A DNA stretch of 27,277 nt, from contig UQNW01000031.1 in the NCBI GenBank assembly GCA_900542495.1, positions 1 to 27,277 of the forward strand, in the 5' to 3' direction. Both the position numbers and the translations under genes were made by a program. The notes under the pieces are model-generated. The model worked only from the letters and a program-made list of their open reading frames with translations. It did not search any database and was not told the DNA's origin. Origin of the DNA: an uncultured Roseburia sp. GTDB taxonomy: Bacteria > Bacillota > Clostridia > Lachnospirales > Lachnospiraceae. Shown here in pieces: positions 15,543 to 23,297 of the stretch; within the stretch, counting starts at the first letter, position 1; each line of letters opens with the position of its first letter.

Positions 15543-17063
15543 TTATTTCTGCTCACGGTACTGCTTCGGTGTCACACCATAGTAATTTTTAAACAGTTTG
15601 TTGAAATAGGGCTGGTTTGTGTAGCCACATGCCTTTCCGATATCCACGATCTTCCAGTTGCTCTCCTCTAACAGTTCTTTCGCTTTCTTCATGCGATAGT
15701 CTGTCAAATATTTCACAAGATTGTATCCTGTCTCCTTCTTGAAAATAAAGCTCACATAGGACGCTGTGAGGCAGACTTTTTCTGCGATCTCTTCCAGACC
15801 GATATCATGCATATACTCATTCTTGATGACTTTTTTGATTTCGGATACCGTGAGGCTCGTATCCGGCAGACTCTGTTTCTGAGAAACAGTGATCTCCCGT
15901 ATCACTTTTGACACAACTTCGCCCACTTTCCAAAGATCATGACTGTTCATAATTTCATCTGCTGTCTGCATGATCAGGCTCTCGTTATAGATGCCGTACT
16001 TCTGATAAATAGCCTTGACAATATCTAAAATCAGATACTTTGCATAAAATGCACTCGACGCTTTTTCATTTTCCAGACGTTTTAGATATACCAATAACTG
16101 TTCTTCCACTGCAGGCATATTTTCATCCTCTATGCTTCGGAAAATACTATCTTTCATCTGCATGGTTTCCTCGAGTGTTCCTGTATCCCGCGCTGCTTTC
16201 TGTGCAATGTAGATTACTCCCGAAAAATAGCTGAACGTGTCATTTCGGACATCTTCCATTTCTTTTACCCTGCCTGAAAATTCTTTTATTCCAAAGAATG
16301 TTGTTCCGACAATGATCGATGGCATCTCTGCTTTTTTCTCGGTTAAATCTGCATATAATAAACGGATGGAATTCTCCACTTTCCGTTCCTCAATCGGCTC
16401 TCTGCTGTAGACCATCACGTAAATCTGGTTTGGATAAAAGTCAATCTGTTCATAAGGTAATTTCATATTTCGCTTCAGGATTTTTTCAAACGCTTCCTCA
16501 CACAGTTCAAAGTAGTTGTTCCGCGTCTCAATGCTCACGAAACAGATGTATTTATTTTCCAGATTGATCTGGTATTCTTTCAGCCTTTCCACGATTTCCG
16601 TCACAGAATCCTTCGTATTAAAAAGTCTGTATAACAATAATTTTTTGTCCGCAACTAAAAGGTTTTCCTTCTGTTCTTTCCACTGCTTTTTCTGTCTGCA
16701 AAGCGTAATGACATGCCCCATCACCTGTTTGAATTCCTCCACTTCGATCGGTTTTAACAGGTAATTGACTGCGCTCACCTCGCACGCCTTTTTCGCATAG
16801 TCAAACTCGCTGTAGGCACTGAATATAATGATGATCACATCCGGTCTGTTTTCTTTTGCATATTTTGCAAGCTCTAGTCCGTCCATATAAGGCATTTTCA
16901 CATCCGTAAATAAAATGTCCACATCCTGATGTTTCTGAAGATACTCCATTGCCAGTTTTCCGTTGGCTGCTTCCGCTACTTCAAGCTCAAACTGAAATTT
17001 TTCAATCAAAAACCGGATTCCCTCACGCTCTGTTCTTTCATCATCTACTAATAGAATTTTCAT
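15543..17063 (-). CDS. Response regulator, YesN family (REC plus AraC-type DNA binding)
   Basis: Transcription activator, 506 residues. The receiver domain is residues 1-120: acidic pair Asp7-Asp8, phospho-acceptor Asp54 in LFTDVKMP, and Lys104 in YLLKPIE. A long central linker follows to about residue 395. The C-terminal AraC-type double helix-turn-helix begins at KKVIKNEYMHDIGLEEIAEKV and ends GKACGYTNQPYFNKLFKNYYGVTPKQYREQ, the family signature. The start is ATG 17063; a GTG three codons upstream is possible. It is co-directional with the kinase gene and probably binds the repeats at 13698-13726. The 190 bases upstream hold a TATAAT with no clear -35. Confidence 0.93.
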   Translation of the reverse strand: MKILLVDDERTEREGIRFLIEKFQFELEVAEAANGKLAMEYLQKHQDVDILFTDVKMPYMDGLELAKYAKENRPDVIIIIFSAYSEFDYAKKACEVSAVNYLLKPIEVEEFKQVMGHVITLCRQKKQWKEQKENLLVADKKLLLYRLFNTKDSVTEIVERLKEYQINLENKYICFVSIETRNNYFELCEEAFEKILKRNMKLPYEQIDFYPNQIYVMVYSREPIEERKVENSIRLLYADLTEKKAEMPSIIVGTTFFGIKEFSGRVKEMEDVRNDTFSYFSGVIYIAQKAARDTGTLEETMQMKDSIFRSIEDENMPAVEEQLLVYLKRLENEKASSAFYAKYLILDIVKAIYQKYGIYNESLIMQTADEIMNSHDLWKVGEVVSKVIREITVSQKQSLPDTSLTVSEIKKVIKNEYMHDIGLEEIAEKVCLTASYVSFIFKKETGYNLVKYLTDYRMKKAKELLEESNWKIVDIGKACGYTNQPYFNKLFKNYYGVTPKQYREQK

Positions 17064-17251
17064 TTTCCCCACAATCCTTTTTTCTTCTGTATCATTTTTT
17101 TACGCATACTATTTCTAATCTCCGCTTGCCGACATTCTTTCATCTCTTGCCGTTTTGTATACACTGCCTCAATTATATTGTATTCATCCGGTATCCTGTT
17201 TGAAATAACATATTTTTTTGATTCCTTGCAATTATTTGGTATCTTTCATTT

Positions 17252-17965
17252 TTACTGCAGATTATTCACCTTCCCAACTGAAATATATCCATCAACAAGT
17301 GCCCGGAAATCTGTTCCCTCCGGCGCATTCTCATTATAATTTCCATGCACAGTCAGTCGTATTCTCCCATTTTCAAGCCCCTCTTCCAGATACTCGTCAA
17401 TGAAAAATCCACAGTCTGCAATTTTTCTGTCATATAAAATTCCCCGCAACTTCTCAAGTTTGCACTGCGGAAAATTTACGTTCCAGATCTGATTGTACTC
17501 CAGAGGCTGTTCCATCAATTCTTTCAGCATCTGCTCAAGGTAAGCGTCTGTCACCTCATGACACTCCGATGCACCTTCAGAAAACGCAATCGCATACACA
17601 CCTGCGCACGCAGCTTCTAGCGCAGATCCTACGGTCGCTGAATACTGAATATCTGTTCCGCTGTTATATCCATAATTAATACCGGAAAAAACATAGTCCG
17701 GCTTTTCCTTCACAATATTTAAAATTCCAAAACGTACACAGTCCGCTGGTGTTCCTGTACTTGCATATGCGTGCACACCCTCCACCGGAAAATCAACTGG
17801 AAAAAACTCTATCGTTTCACGTAATGTGATTCTGTGTGACATTGCACTGCGCTGTCCGTCCGGTGCCACCACCCAGACTTCACCATATTTTTTTGCTGCA
17901 CGTGCCAAACGGATGATACCATCTGACTGTATTCCATCGTCATTTGTAATTAATATTTTTTGCAT
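17252..17965 (-). CDS. surE: 5'/3'-nucleotidase SurE
   Basis: Metal-dependent nucleoside monophosphate phosphatase linked to stationary-phase survival. The 237 residues match the family. The start MQKILITNDDG carries the Asp-Asp metal ligands; VVAPDGQRSAMSHRIT carries the conserved Ser; TGTPADCVRFG and the metal-binding VFSGINYGYNSG with YSATVGSALEA follow. An open frame runs on to 18010, but the conserved family start is 17965, with only a weak ribosome site. The gene is probably monocistronic: a long palindrome stands upstream at 18056-18110, and the kinase/regulator pair starts 190 bases downstream. Confidence 0.93.
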   Translation of the reverse strand: MQKILITNDDGIQSDGIIRLARAAKKYGEVWVVAPDGQRSAMSHRITLRETIEFFPVDFPVEGVHAYASTGTPADCVRFGILNIVKEKPDYVFSGINYGYNSGTDIQYSATVGSALEAACAGVYAIAFSEGASECHEVTDAYLEQMLKELMEQPLEYNQIWNVNFPQCKLEKLRGILYDRKIADCGFFIDEYLEEGLENGRIRLTVHGNYNENAPEGTDFRALVDGYISVGKVNNLQ

Positions 17966-18055
17966 TATATTTTCCACTTTCCACAAATTTTCTGAGACTC
18001 TCTTCTCCATGCTTTTCTATTTAATTTATCATATCCTTTTTTCCACGAAAATGCA

Positions 18056-18110
18056 AAACTCCTCAAAATGAGGACTTTTTAGCCTTAAAAGTCCTCATTT
18101 TGAGGAGTTT
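18056..18110. terminator. 24-bp perfect inverted repeat, bidirectional terminator-like, built of two near-palindromes
   Basis: Arms 18056-18079 and 18087-18110 are perfect inverted copies around a 7-base loop. Each arm ends in a run of A or T, so either strand gives a stem followed by T. Each arm also contains its own dyad, CCTCA-AAA-TGAGG. It lies upstream of surE and downstream of the tRNA-like gene, both on the minus strand. Confidence 0.7.
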
Positions 18111-18228
18111 ACTTTTTCGTTCATATACATGAGTATAAACTGTATTACCTTATTCTCTGTTTTCATATTAAAATCATCGCCAGTTATACTGCTTTACTTT
18201 TCTCCGAAATAAGCACTTTTTTCAAGAG

Positions 18229-18298
18229 TGATACTGGGTGGATTCGAACCACCAACTTCGGTTTTGCAAACCTATGCCCTACCAGCGGCTACAGCATC
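18229..18298 (-). tRNA. tRNA-Cys(GCA)-like gene, atypical
   Basis: About 70 nucleotides fold as a tRNA. The acceptor GATGCTG pairs with CAGTATC (7 pairs, one G-T), the D arm is GCC/GGC with GG in the loop, and the T arm is GGTGG-TTCGAAT-CCACC. The anticodon loop TTGCAAA gives GCA (Cys). Oddities: one A-G mismatch in the anticodon stem, a short D stem, discriminator A where tRNA-Cys needs U, and no encoded CCA. It could be a pseudogene or a specialised tRNA-like RNA. It lies 59 bases beyond the cysK terminator on the same strand, with no clear promoter of its own. Confidence 0.55.
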
Positions 18299-18318
18299 CT
18301 ATTTTTTCAATTCTAACA

Positions 18319-18339
18319 CTGTCTGGCTTTGCCGGACAG
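18319..18339 (-). other. Short hairpin between cysK terminator and tRNA-like gene
   Basis: CTGTCCGGC-AAA-GCCAGACAG on the minus strand: a 9-bp stem with one G-T pair and a 3-base loop. No T-run follows, so it is not a normal terminator. It may be a processing or structural element just 5' of the tRNA-like RNA. Confidence 0.4.
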
Positions 18340-18356
18340 CAAACCTTATTTTCTCT

Positions 18357-18401
18357 AAAAAATCCCTCATGGAGTGTGTTTATCAAGTTTCCATGAGGGA
18401 T
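18357..18401 (-). terminator. Intrinsic terminator of cysK
   Basis: A 12-bp perfect stem (18390-18401 with 18362-18373) ends in T6 at 18357-18362 on the minus strand. It lies 75 bases past the cysK stop. Everything downstream, including the tRNA-like gene, would need read-through or its own promoter. Confidence 0.8.
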
Positions 18402-18476
18402 CTGTCTCAACTAATCTTGGACTTCCCGTTGTACAAAGCGAATTTGAAATCCTGCTACAGCCAAAATCTAAAAAAC

Positions 18477-19412
18477 TTAGTTACTGAACAAAGCAGTGGA
18501 TAAATATCTGTCGCCAGAATCCGGAAGAAGTACTACGATATTCTTGCCTTTGTTTTCCGGTCTCTTTGCTAAAATAGTTGCTGCTTTTAATGCTGCACCG
18601 GATGAAATACCAACTAATACACCCTCGCTTACTGCAAATGCTCTTCCCTCGTCAAACGCATCCTCATTTTCAATCGGGATGATCTCATCGTAAATAGAAG
18701 TATTCAAAGTATCCGGAACGAATCCTGCACCGATTCCCTGAATCTTATGTGCTCCTGCTTTACCTGTGGAAAGGACTGCACTTGTAGCAGGCTCTACGGC
18801 AACAACCTTTACATTCGGGTTCTGCTCTTTTAAGTATTCACCAACACCTGTTACAGTTCCGCCTGTACCAACACCGGCAACGAAAATGTCTACTTTTCCG
18901 TCTGTCTGCTCCCAGATTTCCGGACCGGTTGTTGCTTTGTGAGCTGCCGGATTTGCCGGGTTTACGAACTGTCCTAAGATCACTGCTCCCGGAATTTCTT
19001 TTGCAAGTTCATCTGCCTTTGCAATGGCACCTTTCATTCCCTTAGCGCCTTCTGTCAAAACAAGTTCTGCGCCATATGCCTTCAAAAGATTTCTACGCTC
19101 CACGCTCATGGTATCCGGAAGTGTTAAAATGGCTCTGTATCCTTTTACTGCTGCGACTGCTGCAAGACCGATACCTGTATTACCACTGGTTGGCTCGATG
19201 ATAGTTGCGCCCTCTTTTAAAATTCCCTTTTTCTCCGCATCTTCGATCATTGCCAATGCGATTCTGTCCTTCACAGAACCAGCCGGGTTAAATGCCTCAA
19301 GCTTTACTAAAATAGCTGTGTCTGTTACGCCTGCCTTTGCAGCATATCTGCTTGCGTTTACGATTGGTGTTTTTCCTACTAACTCTAATGTGCTTGATTT
19401 GATATCACTCAT
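18477..19412 (-). CDS. cysK: Cysteine synthase A (O-acetylserine sulfhydrylase)
   Basis: PLP enzyme that makes cysteine from O-acetylserine and sulfide. The 311 residues match the CysK family. PLP-binding Lys48 lies in NPAGSVKDR, the substrate loop is PTSGNTG (residues 74-80), the phosphate-binding loop is GTGGT (182-186), and the pyridine-contact serine lies in GISSGAA. AAGGAGG at 19421-19427 lies 8 bases upstream of ATG 19412. The roughly 360-base transcribed leader holds a consensus promoter, a Cys-rich short ORF and an intrinsic terminator, so expression should fall when Cys-tRNA is plentiful. A second AAGGAGG at 19476-19482 has no start codon behind it and may pair with nearby CCTC. The next upstream gene is a C-S lyase. 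Confidence 0.96.
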   Translation of the reverse strand: MSDIKSSTLELVGKTPIVNASRYAAKAGVTDTAILVKLEAFNPAGSVKDRIALAMIEDAEKKGILKEGATIIEPTSGNTGIGLAAVAAVKGYRAILTLPDTMSVERRNLLKAYGAELVLTEGAKGMKGAIAKADELAKEIPGAVILGQFVNPANPAAHKATTGPEIWEQTDGKVDIFVAGVGTGGTVTGVGEYLKEQNPNVKVVAVEPATSAVLSTGKAGAHKIQGIGAGFVPDTLNTSIYDEIIPIENEDAFDEGRAFAVSEGVLVGISSGAALKAATILAKRPENKGKNIVVLLPDSGDRYLSTALFSN

Positions 19413-19559
19413 GTTTATATCCTCCTTGTTTTGCGAAGCAAAATGCGACTGTTCCTACAGGAGCAGAGGATTTAGCCTCCTTGTTTTTGCGATACATTTT
19501 TGCTTTCCTATGCCTGCATGCTTTATTTCTGCTGAAATTTTCTTTTTGCATTTTCTGTT

Positions 19560-19596
19560 AAAAAAAATGGCAGGCATCATATGCACGACACCTGCC
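19560..19596 (-). terminator. Leader terminator (attenuator) of cysK
   Basis: On the minus strand GGCAGG (19591-19596) pairs with CCTGCC (19569-19574); the stem can extend inward with G-T pairs to about 13 bp. T8 follows at 19560-19567. It lies between the Cys-rich leader ORF and cysK, about 150 bases before the cysK start. An alternative hairpin, TAAGT (19613-19617) with ACTTA (19597-19601) and ACC with GGT beyond, would overlap the terminator's 5' arm and act as antiterminator. Confidence 0.8.
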
Positions 19597-19614
19597 TAAG
19601 TTACACGTTCTTAC

Positions 19615-19725
19615 TTATCGGGTACACAATGCATATGAAAAATAAACCGTACTCATACATACAGCCTTACAACAGCAACAACACATCATATGATTTTTCT
19701 GTGTTCTTAATTCTGCGTTTCTCAT
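19615..19725 (-). CDS. Cysteine-rich leader peptide of cysK attenuator
   Basis: A 36-codon ORF directly after the cysK promoter. Cys codons stand at residues 15-19 in an unbroken run (TGT TGT TGC TGT TGT, bases 19669-19683), with further Cys at 23 and 34. GGAG lies 8 bases before the ATG at 19725. An ATG five bases upstream reads only two codons and is too close to the ribosome site. The stop codon lies inside the proposed antiterminator, and the intrinsic terminator starts 19 bases after the stop. By analogy with amino-acid leader peptides, a ribosome stalled on the Cys run for lack of Cys-tRNA would favour the antiterminator and let cysK be read. It is short, not hydrophobic enough for a signal peptide, and has no domain. 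The mechanism is inferred; the codon run and terminator are seen directly. Confidence 0.85.
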   Translation of the reverse strand: MRNAELRTQKNHMMCCCCCKAVCMSTVYFSYALCTR

Positions 19726-19783
19726 ACCATTGTCTCCTTTCTTATTTCCTACTAATCATATATGAATATATGTTTATAATTGA

Positions 19784-19812
19784 ATTATAGCGATTGCCAC
19801 CTTTACTGTCAA
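19784..19812 (-). promoter_or_regulatory. Consensus promoter of cysK leader transcript
   Basis: On the minus strand TTGACA (19807-19812), 17 bases, TATAAT (19784-19789): a perfect sigma-A promoter. The predicted start is near 19777, about 50 bases before the leader ORF. A perfect constitutive promoter fits control by attenuation and not by initiation. Confidence 0.9.
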
Positions 19813-19913
19813 CTGTTTTTTTATCATTTTTGCAATTCTTTTCGCCAGGATACATTTTTCTGTTCGCTTACATTGCATTGCGATCACGACGTATGACTGC
19901 TGCTCTTTTTGAT

Positions 19914-21116
19914 TCAGCTTGCAGCTTTTATGGTATCTGCCGGAAGTACTTCTGCGATGCGCTCCAGCGCCTCTTTTAACGTACTTTGCGGACAAGCCAC
20001 GTTGATCCGCTGGAATCCTCTGCCGCATTTTCCAAAGATTCTTCCACTATCCAGCCAGAGCTTTGCCTTGTAAACGATCAGATCATCCAGCTCTTTTGCG
20101 CATAATCCAAGACCGTTAAAGTCCAGCCAGACCAGATAAGTTCCCTCATGCTCCACCATAGACACTCCCGGAAGATTTTTTTCTACAAACTCTTTCGTCA
20201 ATGCGATATTGTCGGCAACATACTTTTTCATTGCCTCATACCACTCTTCACCCTCGCGGTATGCTGCTTCACATGCCACAAGTCCTGCCGCATTCAACTG
20301 GCTGTATCCGGCTGCATCCAACTGCTTCTGAAATGCATTTTTTAATTTTTTATTCGGGATAAAAATATTCGATGTCTGTAATCCTGCCAGATTGAAAGTC
20401 TTGCTCGGCGAAGTACAGGTAACCGAAATTTCCTCATATTCTTTTTTCAGGTTTGCAAAAACCTGATGTTTTCCCTTGAACACAAAATCTGCATGAATCT
20501 CATCACTCACGACGATCACATGATGTCTGTAACAGATATCTCCGAGCGTCTCAAGTTCCTCTTTTTTCCATACTCTTCCGACCGGGTTATGTGGATTGCA
20601 CAGGAAAAACAGTTTTACCTGCTCCTCCACGATTTTTTTCTCAAAATCGGCAAAATCAATGTGATAACGGTTATCCTCTCCAAGCGAAAGATCGCTGCTT
20701 ACAATTTTTCTGCCATTATCTGTGATCACTTCGGAAAATGGATAGTAAACCGGTGACTGGATCAACACTGCGTCCCCCGGATCTGCAAATGCTTTCACGG
20801 ACAACGCCAGTGCCATTACGATTCCCGGTGTTTTCACAAGCCAGTCTTCCTGCACTTCCCAGTCATGATGTCTCTTAAGCCAGCCCTTCACTGCCTCGAA
20901 ATAAGATTTCTGTCCGTCACTGTATCCGAAAATGCCATGCTGCACCTGTCTGATCAATGCATCCTGCACATAAGATGATGTCTGAAAATCCATATCTGCT
21001 ACCCAGAGTGGCAGCACATCTGCCGGCATTCCTCTTTTCACTGCAAAATCGTATTTTAAGCAATTCGTATTTCTTCTGTCTGTAATTTTGTCAAAGTCAA
21101 GATTTCTTTCTGCCAT
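19914..21116 (-). CDS. MalY/PatB-type PLP aminotransferase, probable cystathionine beta-lyase (C-S lyase)
   Basis: Fold-type I PLP enzyme, 400 residues, probably cleaving cystathionine or cysteine to release a thiol or sulfide, pyruvate and ammonia. Motifs: LPLWVADMDF near the N-terminus (typical of MalY/PatB), SPVYYPF, FLCNPHNPVGRVW with the ring-contact Asn, VVSDEIHADF with Asp205, and Schiff-base Lys239 in SPSKTFNLAGLQTSN. AGAGGTG stands just before ATG 21116. A candidate promoter is ATGTCA-N16-TATGAT near 21210-21240. The cysK promoter starts 101 bases after its stop, so the two are adjacent but separately promoted. MalY-like regulatory roles are possible; the lyase role is preferred from the sulfur context. 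Confidence 0.86.
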   Translation of the reverse strand: MAERNLDFDKITDRRNTNCLKYDFAVKRGMPADVLPLWVADMDFQTSSYVQDALIRQVQHGIFGYSDGQKSYFEAVKGWLKRHHDWEVQEDWLVKTPGIVMALALSVKAFADPGDAVLIQSPVYYPFSEVITDNGRKIVSSDLSLGEDNRYHIDFADFEKKIVEEQVKLFFLCNPHNPVGRVWKKEELETLGDICYRHHVIVVSDEIHADFVFKGKHQVFANLKKEYEEISVTCTSPSKTFNLAGLQTSNIFIPNKKLKNAFQKQLDAAGYSQLNAAGLVACEAAYREGEEWYEAMKKYVADNIALTKEFVEKNLPGVSMVEHEGTYLVWLDFNGLGLCAKELDDLIVYKAKLWLDSGRIFGKCGRGFQRINVACPQSTLKEALERIAEVLPADTIKAAS

Positions 21117-21260
21117 GTTGCACCTCTGGTTTCTTCTATTTGTAATATATTTCCATGTTCTGTTATTGGTTATAGCAATTTCCTACTGTTTCTGTAGGTC
21201 TTATTGGATATATACATCATAGCAGGTTTTGGGAATTTGACATAATTCATTTTAACTAGA

Positions 21261-21289
21261 ATCGGCTATAGGTATGACCTATAGCCGAT
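21261..21289. repeat. Perfect 13-bp inverted repeat between C-S lyase and ABC-F genes
   Basis: ATCGGCTATAGGT and its exact complement flank a 3-base loop. No T-run follows on either strand. It lies 25 bases after the ABC-F stop and upstream of the lyase promoter. It could be a weak terminator, or an operator, since CTATAGG/CCTATAG is a good dyad; a loose partial match, TTATAGCAATT, occurs at 21170-21180. Confidence 0.55.
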
Positions 21290-21313
21290 AGTGTATCTGA
21301 AAAATCTCCTGCA

Positions 21314-23176
21314 TTACATCTGGTTAATAATCAGCTCAAGATCTTCACAATATTTTTTTGCGTCCTCGAATTTTCCAGCCTGAAGTGCAAATGCAATCCG
21401 GTTCTCCACTTCTTTTTTCTTCTGCTCTAATTCCAGATAATTTTTATCAAAGTGATCTACATAGATCATTTTTCGGAATTTGCGGATACTCATTTTGCGA
21501 AGTTTTTTATCTTCCACCAAAAGAACATAATCCATGCAGTTCGCCACTGTATAAAAATCATGGGATACCATTAAGACAGCTCCCTCATATTTTTCAATCG
21601 CCTGCTCTAATGCAAGCTGGGAATAGGTATCCAGATGACTTGTCGGCTCATCTAAAAGAAGAAGGTCTGCATTTGTTCTTGAAATTTTGGCAAGCTGCAG
21701 CAGATTTTTTTCTCCTCCGGACAGATTTTCTACTTTATTGTAAGCAAGTTCTTCCTCAAATCCATAGGTTTTCAGATAAGCGACAATTTCTGCTTCTGTC
21801 TCAAATCCAAGATCCTCGAAGTTTTTCAAAACGGTTTCTTTTTCGTCAAATACTTCACTATGCATCTGGGAAAGATAAGCTATTTTTGTGTCCGGATCTA
21901 ATCGGATTGCCGGATTGCTGTTTTTATAAATATCTCGTAATATCGTCGTTTTTCCAGTTCCGTTTGGTCCGACGATTGCCACTTTCTCTCCTGCTTCCAA
22001 GGAAAATGTCACGTCTTCCATGATCTGTCTGTCGAATGAGACACTGTAATTTTCCACGGAAAGAATCTTTCTATTTATTCCACATTCCTCTTCCGCAGCT
22101 TCGATTGTACTTATATTTTCTGCTTTATGATTCTGTTCTTCCCCTTCTTCGCTTGATGTCTCTGCTGCCTTGGTTTCCTCAGCAAGATTCTCCCGCTCCA
22201 ACAATTGTGCACTGGTGTGCAGCTCGATCTGTGGCTGTTTGATATCAACAAACGGCGACTTGGTTTTTCTTGCCTCCAAACGCTCTAACAAAGAAACTCT
22301 CGCTTTCAAACTCCGTCCCTTTGTTGCGCTATCCACTTTTGTTGCTTCATTTCTGAGGCGCTCCACAATCTTGCGGTTACGCTCAATTTCTTCCATATCT
22401 GCTGCCACAAGTTCCTGCTGCTCGATTTTCATCTCAAGCAGTGCAAAATTGTAATCGATATAAGTGCCGTCGAACTCCTGAAGTTCCGCATTCTCTAAAT
22501 GCAGGATTTTATTAAAACAGTGGTTCAGCAAATAGCGGTTATGTGTGATCACAAGCAGCGTGCCCTTGTGCGAGTTGATCAGATTTTTCAACGCATTCAG
22601 ATGCTCAAAATCAAGGAACACATCCGGCTCATCCATGATAATGAATTTCGGGCTGATCATCATTTCACGGATGACCTGGATCAGCTTGAACTCTCCGCCG
22701 CTTAAGCTGGTCAGAAGATGATCTTCATAATCTTTGAGGTTTGCGATTTTTAACTGTTTGCGGATGTTGCTCTCGTAAAAATCGCCGTCAATCGCCTGAA
22801 ACTGATCCATGACATTCTGATAGCGTTCCATGAGTTCATCTAACTCATCTGCTGTTGCCATTGCATCACAAATCTCATTAATCTCATTCTGCAAACGCAT
22901 AAATTCTTCACTGAGATAGTCAAAAACCGTAACTTCTTTTTCCTCATCCAGCGAGTAAAACTGACTGACATAACCGATTCTGCCCGGAACATCCACGATC
23001 AGTCTGCCATCGTATAAGTAATTGTCCGGGTGCAGGATCATGTCCACCAACGTACTTTTTCCGGTTCCGTTTGTTCCGATAAATGCGCAGTGCACATCAT
23101 CTTCCAACGTAAATGATATTTTGTTATATAAGTCCTTCTGCGGGAAGGAATACGATAATTTTTCTGCTTTTATCAT
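21314..23176 (-). CDS. ABC-F family ATPase (ribosome-associated, no membrane domain)
   Basis: Tandem-cassette ATPase of the type that acts on the ribosome E site; some members give antibiotic protection. NBD1: Walker A GTNGTGKS (34-41), signature LSGGE (158-162), Walker B FIIMDEP (178-184). The interdomain linker is about 245-335 and carries the basic helix region RNEATKVDSATKGRSLKAR. NBD2: Walker A GPNGTGKT (403-410), signature LSGGE (485-489), Walker B LLLLDEP. After NBD2 comes a charged helical tail. Unusual points are an acidic stretch at 330-366 (EETKAAETSSEEGEE) before NBD2 and MDEPDVFLD in place of the usual PTNHLD in NBD1. Promoter at 23212-23240. Which subfamily, and whether it protects against a drug, cannot be decided here. 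Confidence 0.9.
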   Translation of the reverse strand: MIKAEKLSYSFPQKDLYNKISFTLEDDVHCAFIGTNGTGKSTLVDMILHPDNYLYDGRLIVDVPGRIGYVSQFYSLDEEKEVTVFDYLSEEFMRLQNEINEICDAMATADELDELMERYQNVMDQFQAIDGDFYESNIRKQLKIANLKDYEDHLLTSLSGGEFKLIQVIREMMISPKFIIMDEPDVFLDFEHLNALKNLINSHKGTLLVITHNRYLLNHCFNKILHLENAELQEFDGTYIDYNFALLEMKIEQQELVAADMEEIERNRKIVERLRNEATKVDSATKGRSLKARVSLLERLEARKTKSPFVDIKQPQIELHTSAQLLERENLAEETKAAETSSEEGEEQNHKAENISTIEAAEEECGINRKILSVENYSVSFDRQIMEDVTFSLEAGEKVAIVGPNGTGKTTILRDIYKNSNPAIRLDPDTKIAYLSQMHSEVFDEKETVLKNFEDLGFETEAEIVAYLKTYGFEEELAYNKVENLSGGEKNLLQLAKISRTNADLLLLDEPTSHLDTYSQLALEQAIEKYEGAVLMVSHDFYTVANCMDYVLLVEDKKLRKMSIRKFRKMIYVDHFDKNYLELEQKKKEVENRIAFALQAGKFEDAKKYCEDLELIINQM

Positions 23177-23211
23177 AAATTTCTCTTTCCTTTTTTTATT
23201 GTTCCCCGCTC

Positions 23212-23240
23212 ATTGTAGCATAACTTTCGTAATGTCACAA
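23212..23240 (-). promoter_or_regulatory. Candidate promoter of ABC-F gene
   Basis: On the minus strand TTGTGA (23235-23240), 17 bases, TACAAT (23212-23217). A 7-bp hairpin, TGCGCAG/CTGCGCA (23241-23269), lies just upstream and could end the metal-binding protein transcript, although its T-run is poor. Confidence 0.55.
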
Positions 23241-23297
23241 TGCGCAGATATCCTGACAACACCTGCGCACTTTTCCTGATTCTTCCATATATTCTTA

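Noticed and set aside
19724..19730. ATG at 19730 as leader-peptide start
   Set aside because: It reads two codons to TGA and is only three bases from the ribosome site; the ATG at 19725 has proper spacing and an open 36-codon frame.
19413..19776. T-box or SAM riboswitch in the cysK leader
   Set aside because: No T-box AGGGTGG-type antiterminator sequence and no SAM-type core were seen; the Cys-codon ORF plus terminator explains the leader better.
19774..20028. Minus-strand open frame overlapping the C-S lyase end
   Set aside because: Out-of-frame overlap with the lyase and the cysK promoter; no ribosome site or recognisable domain.
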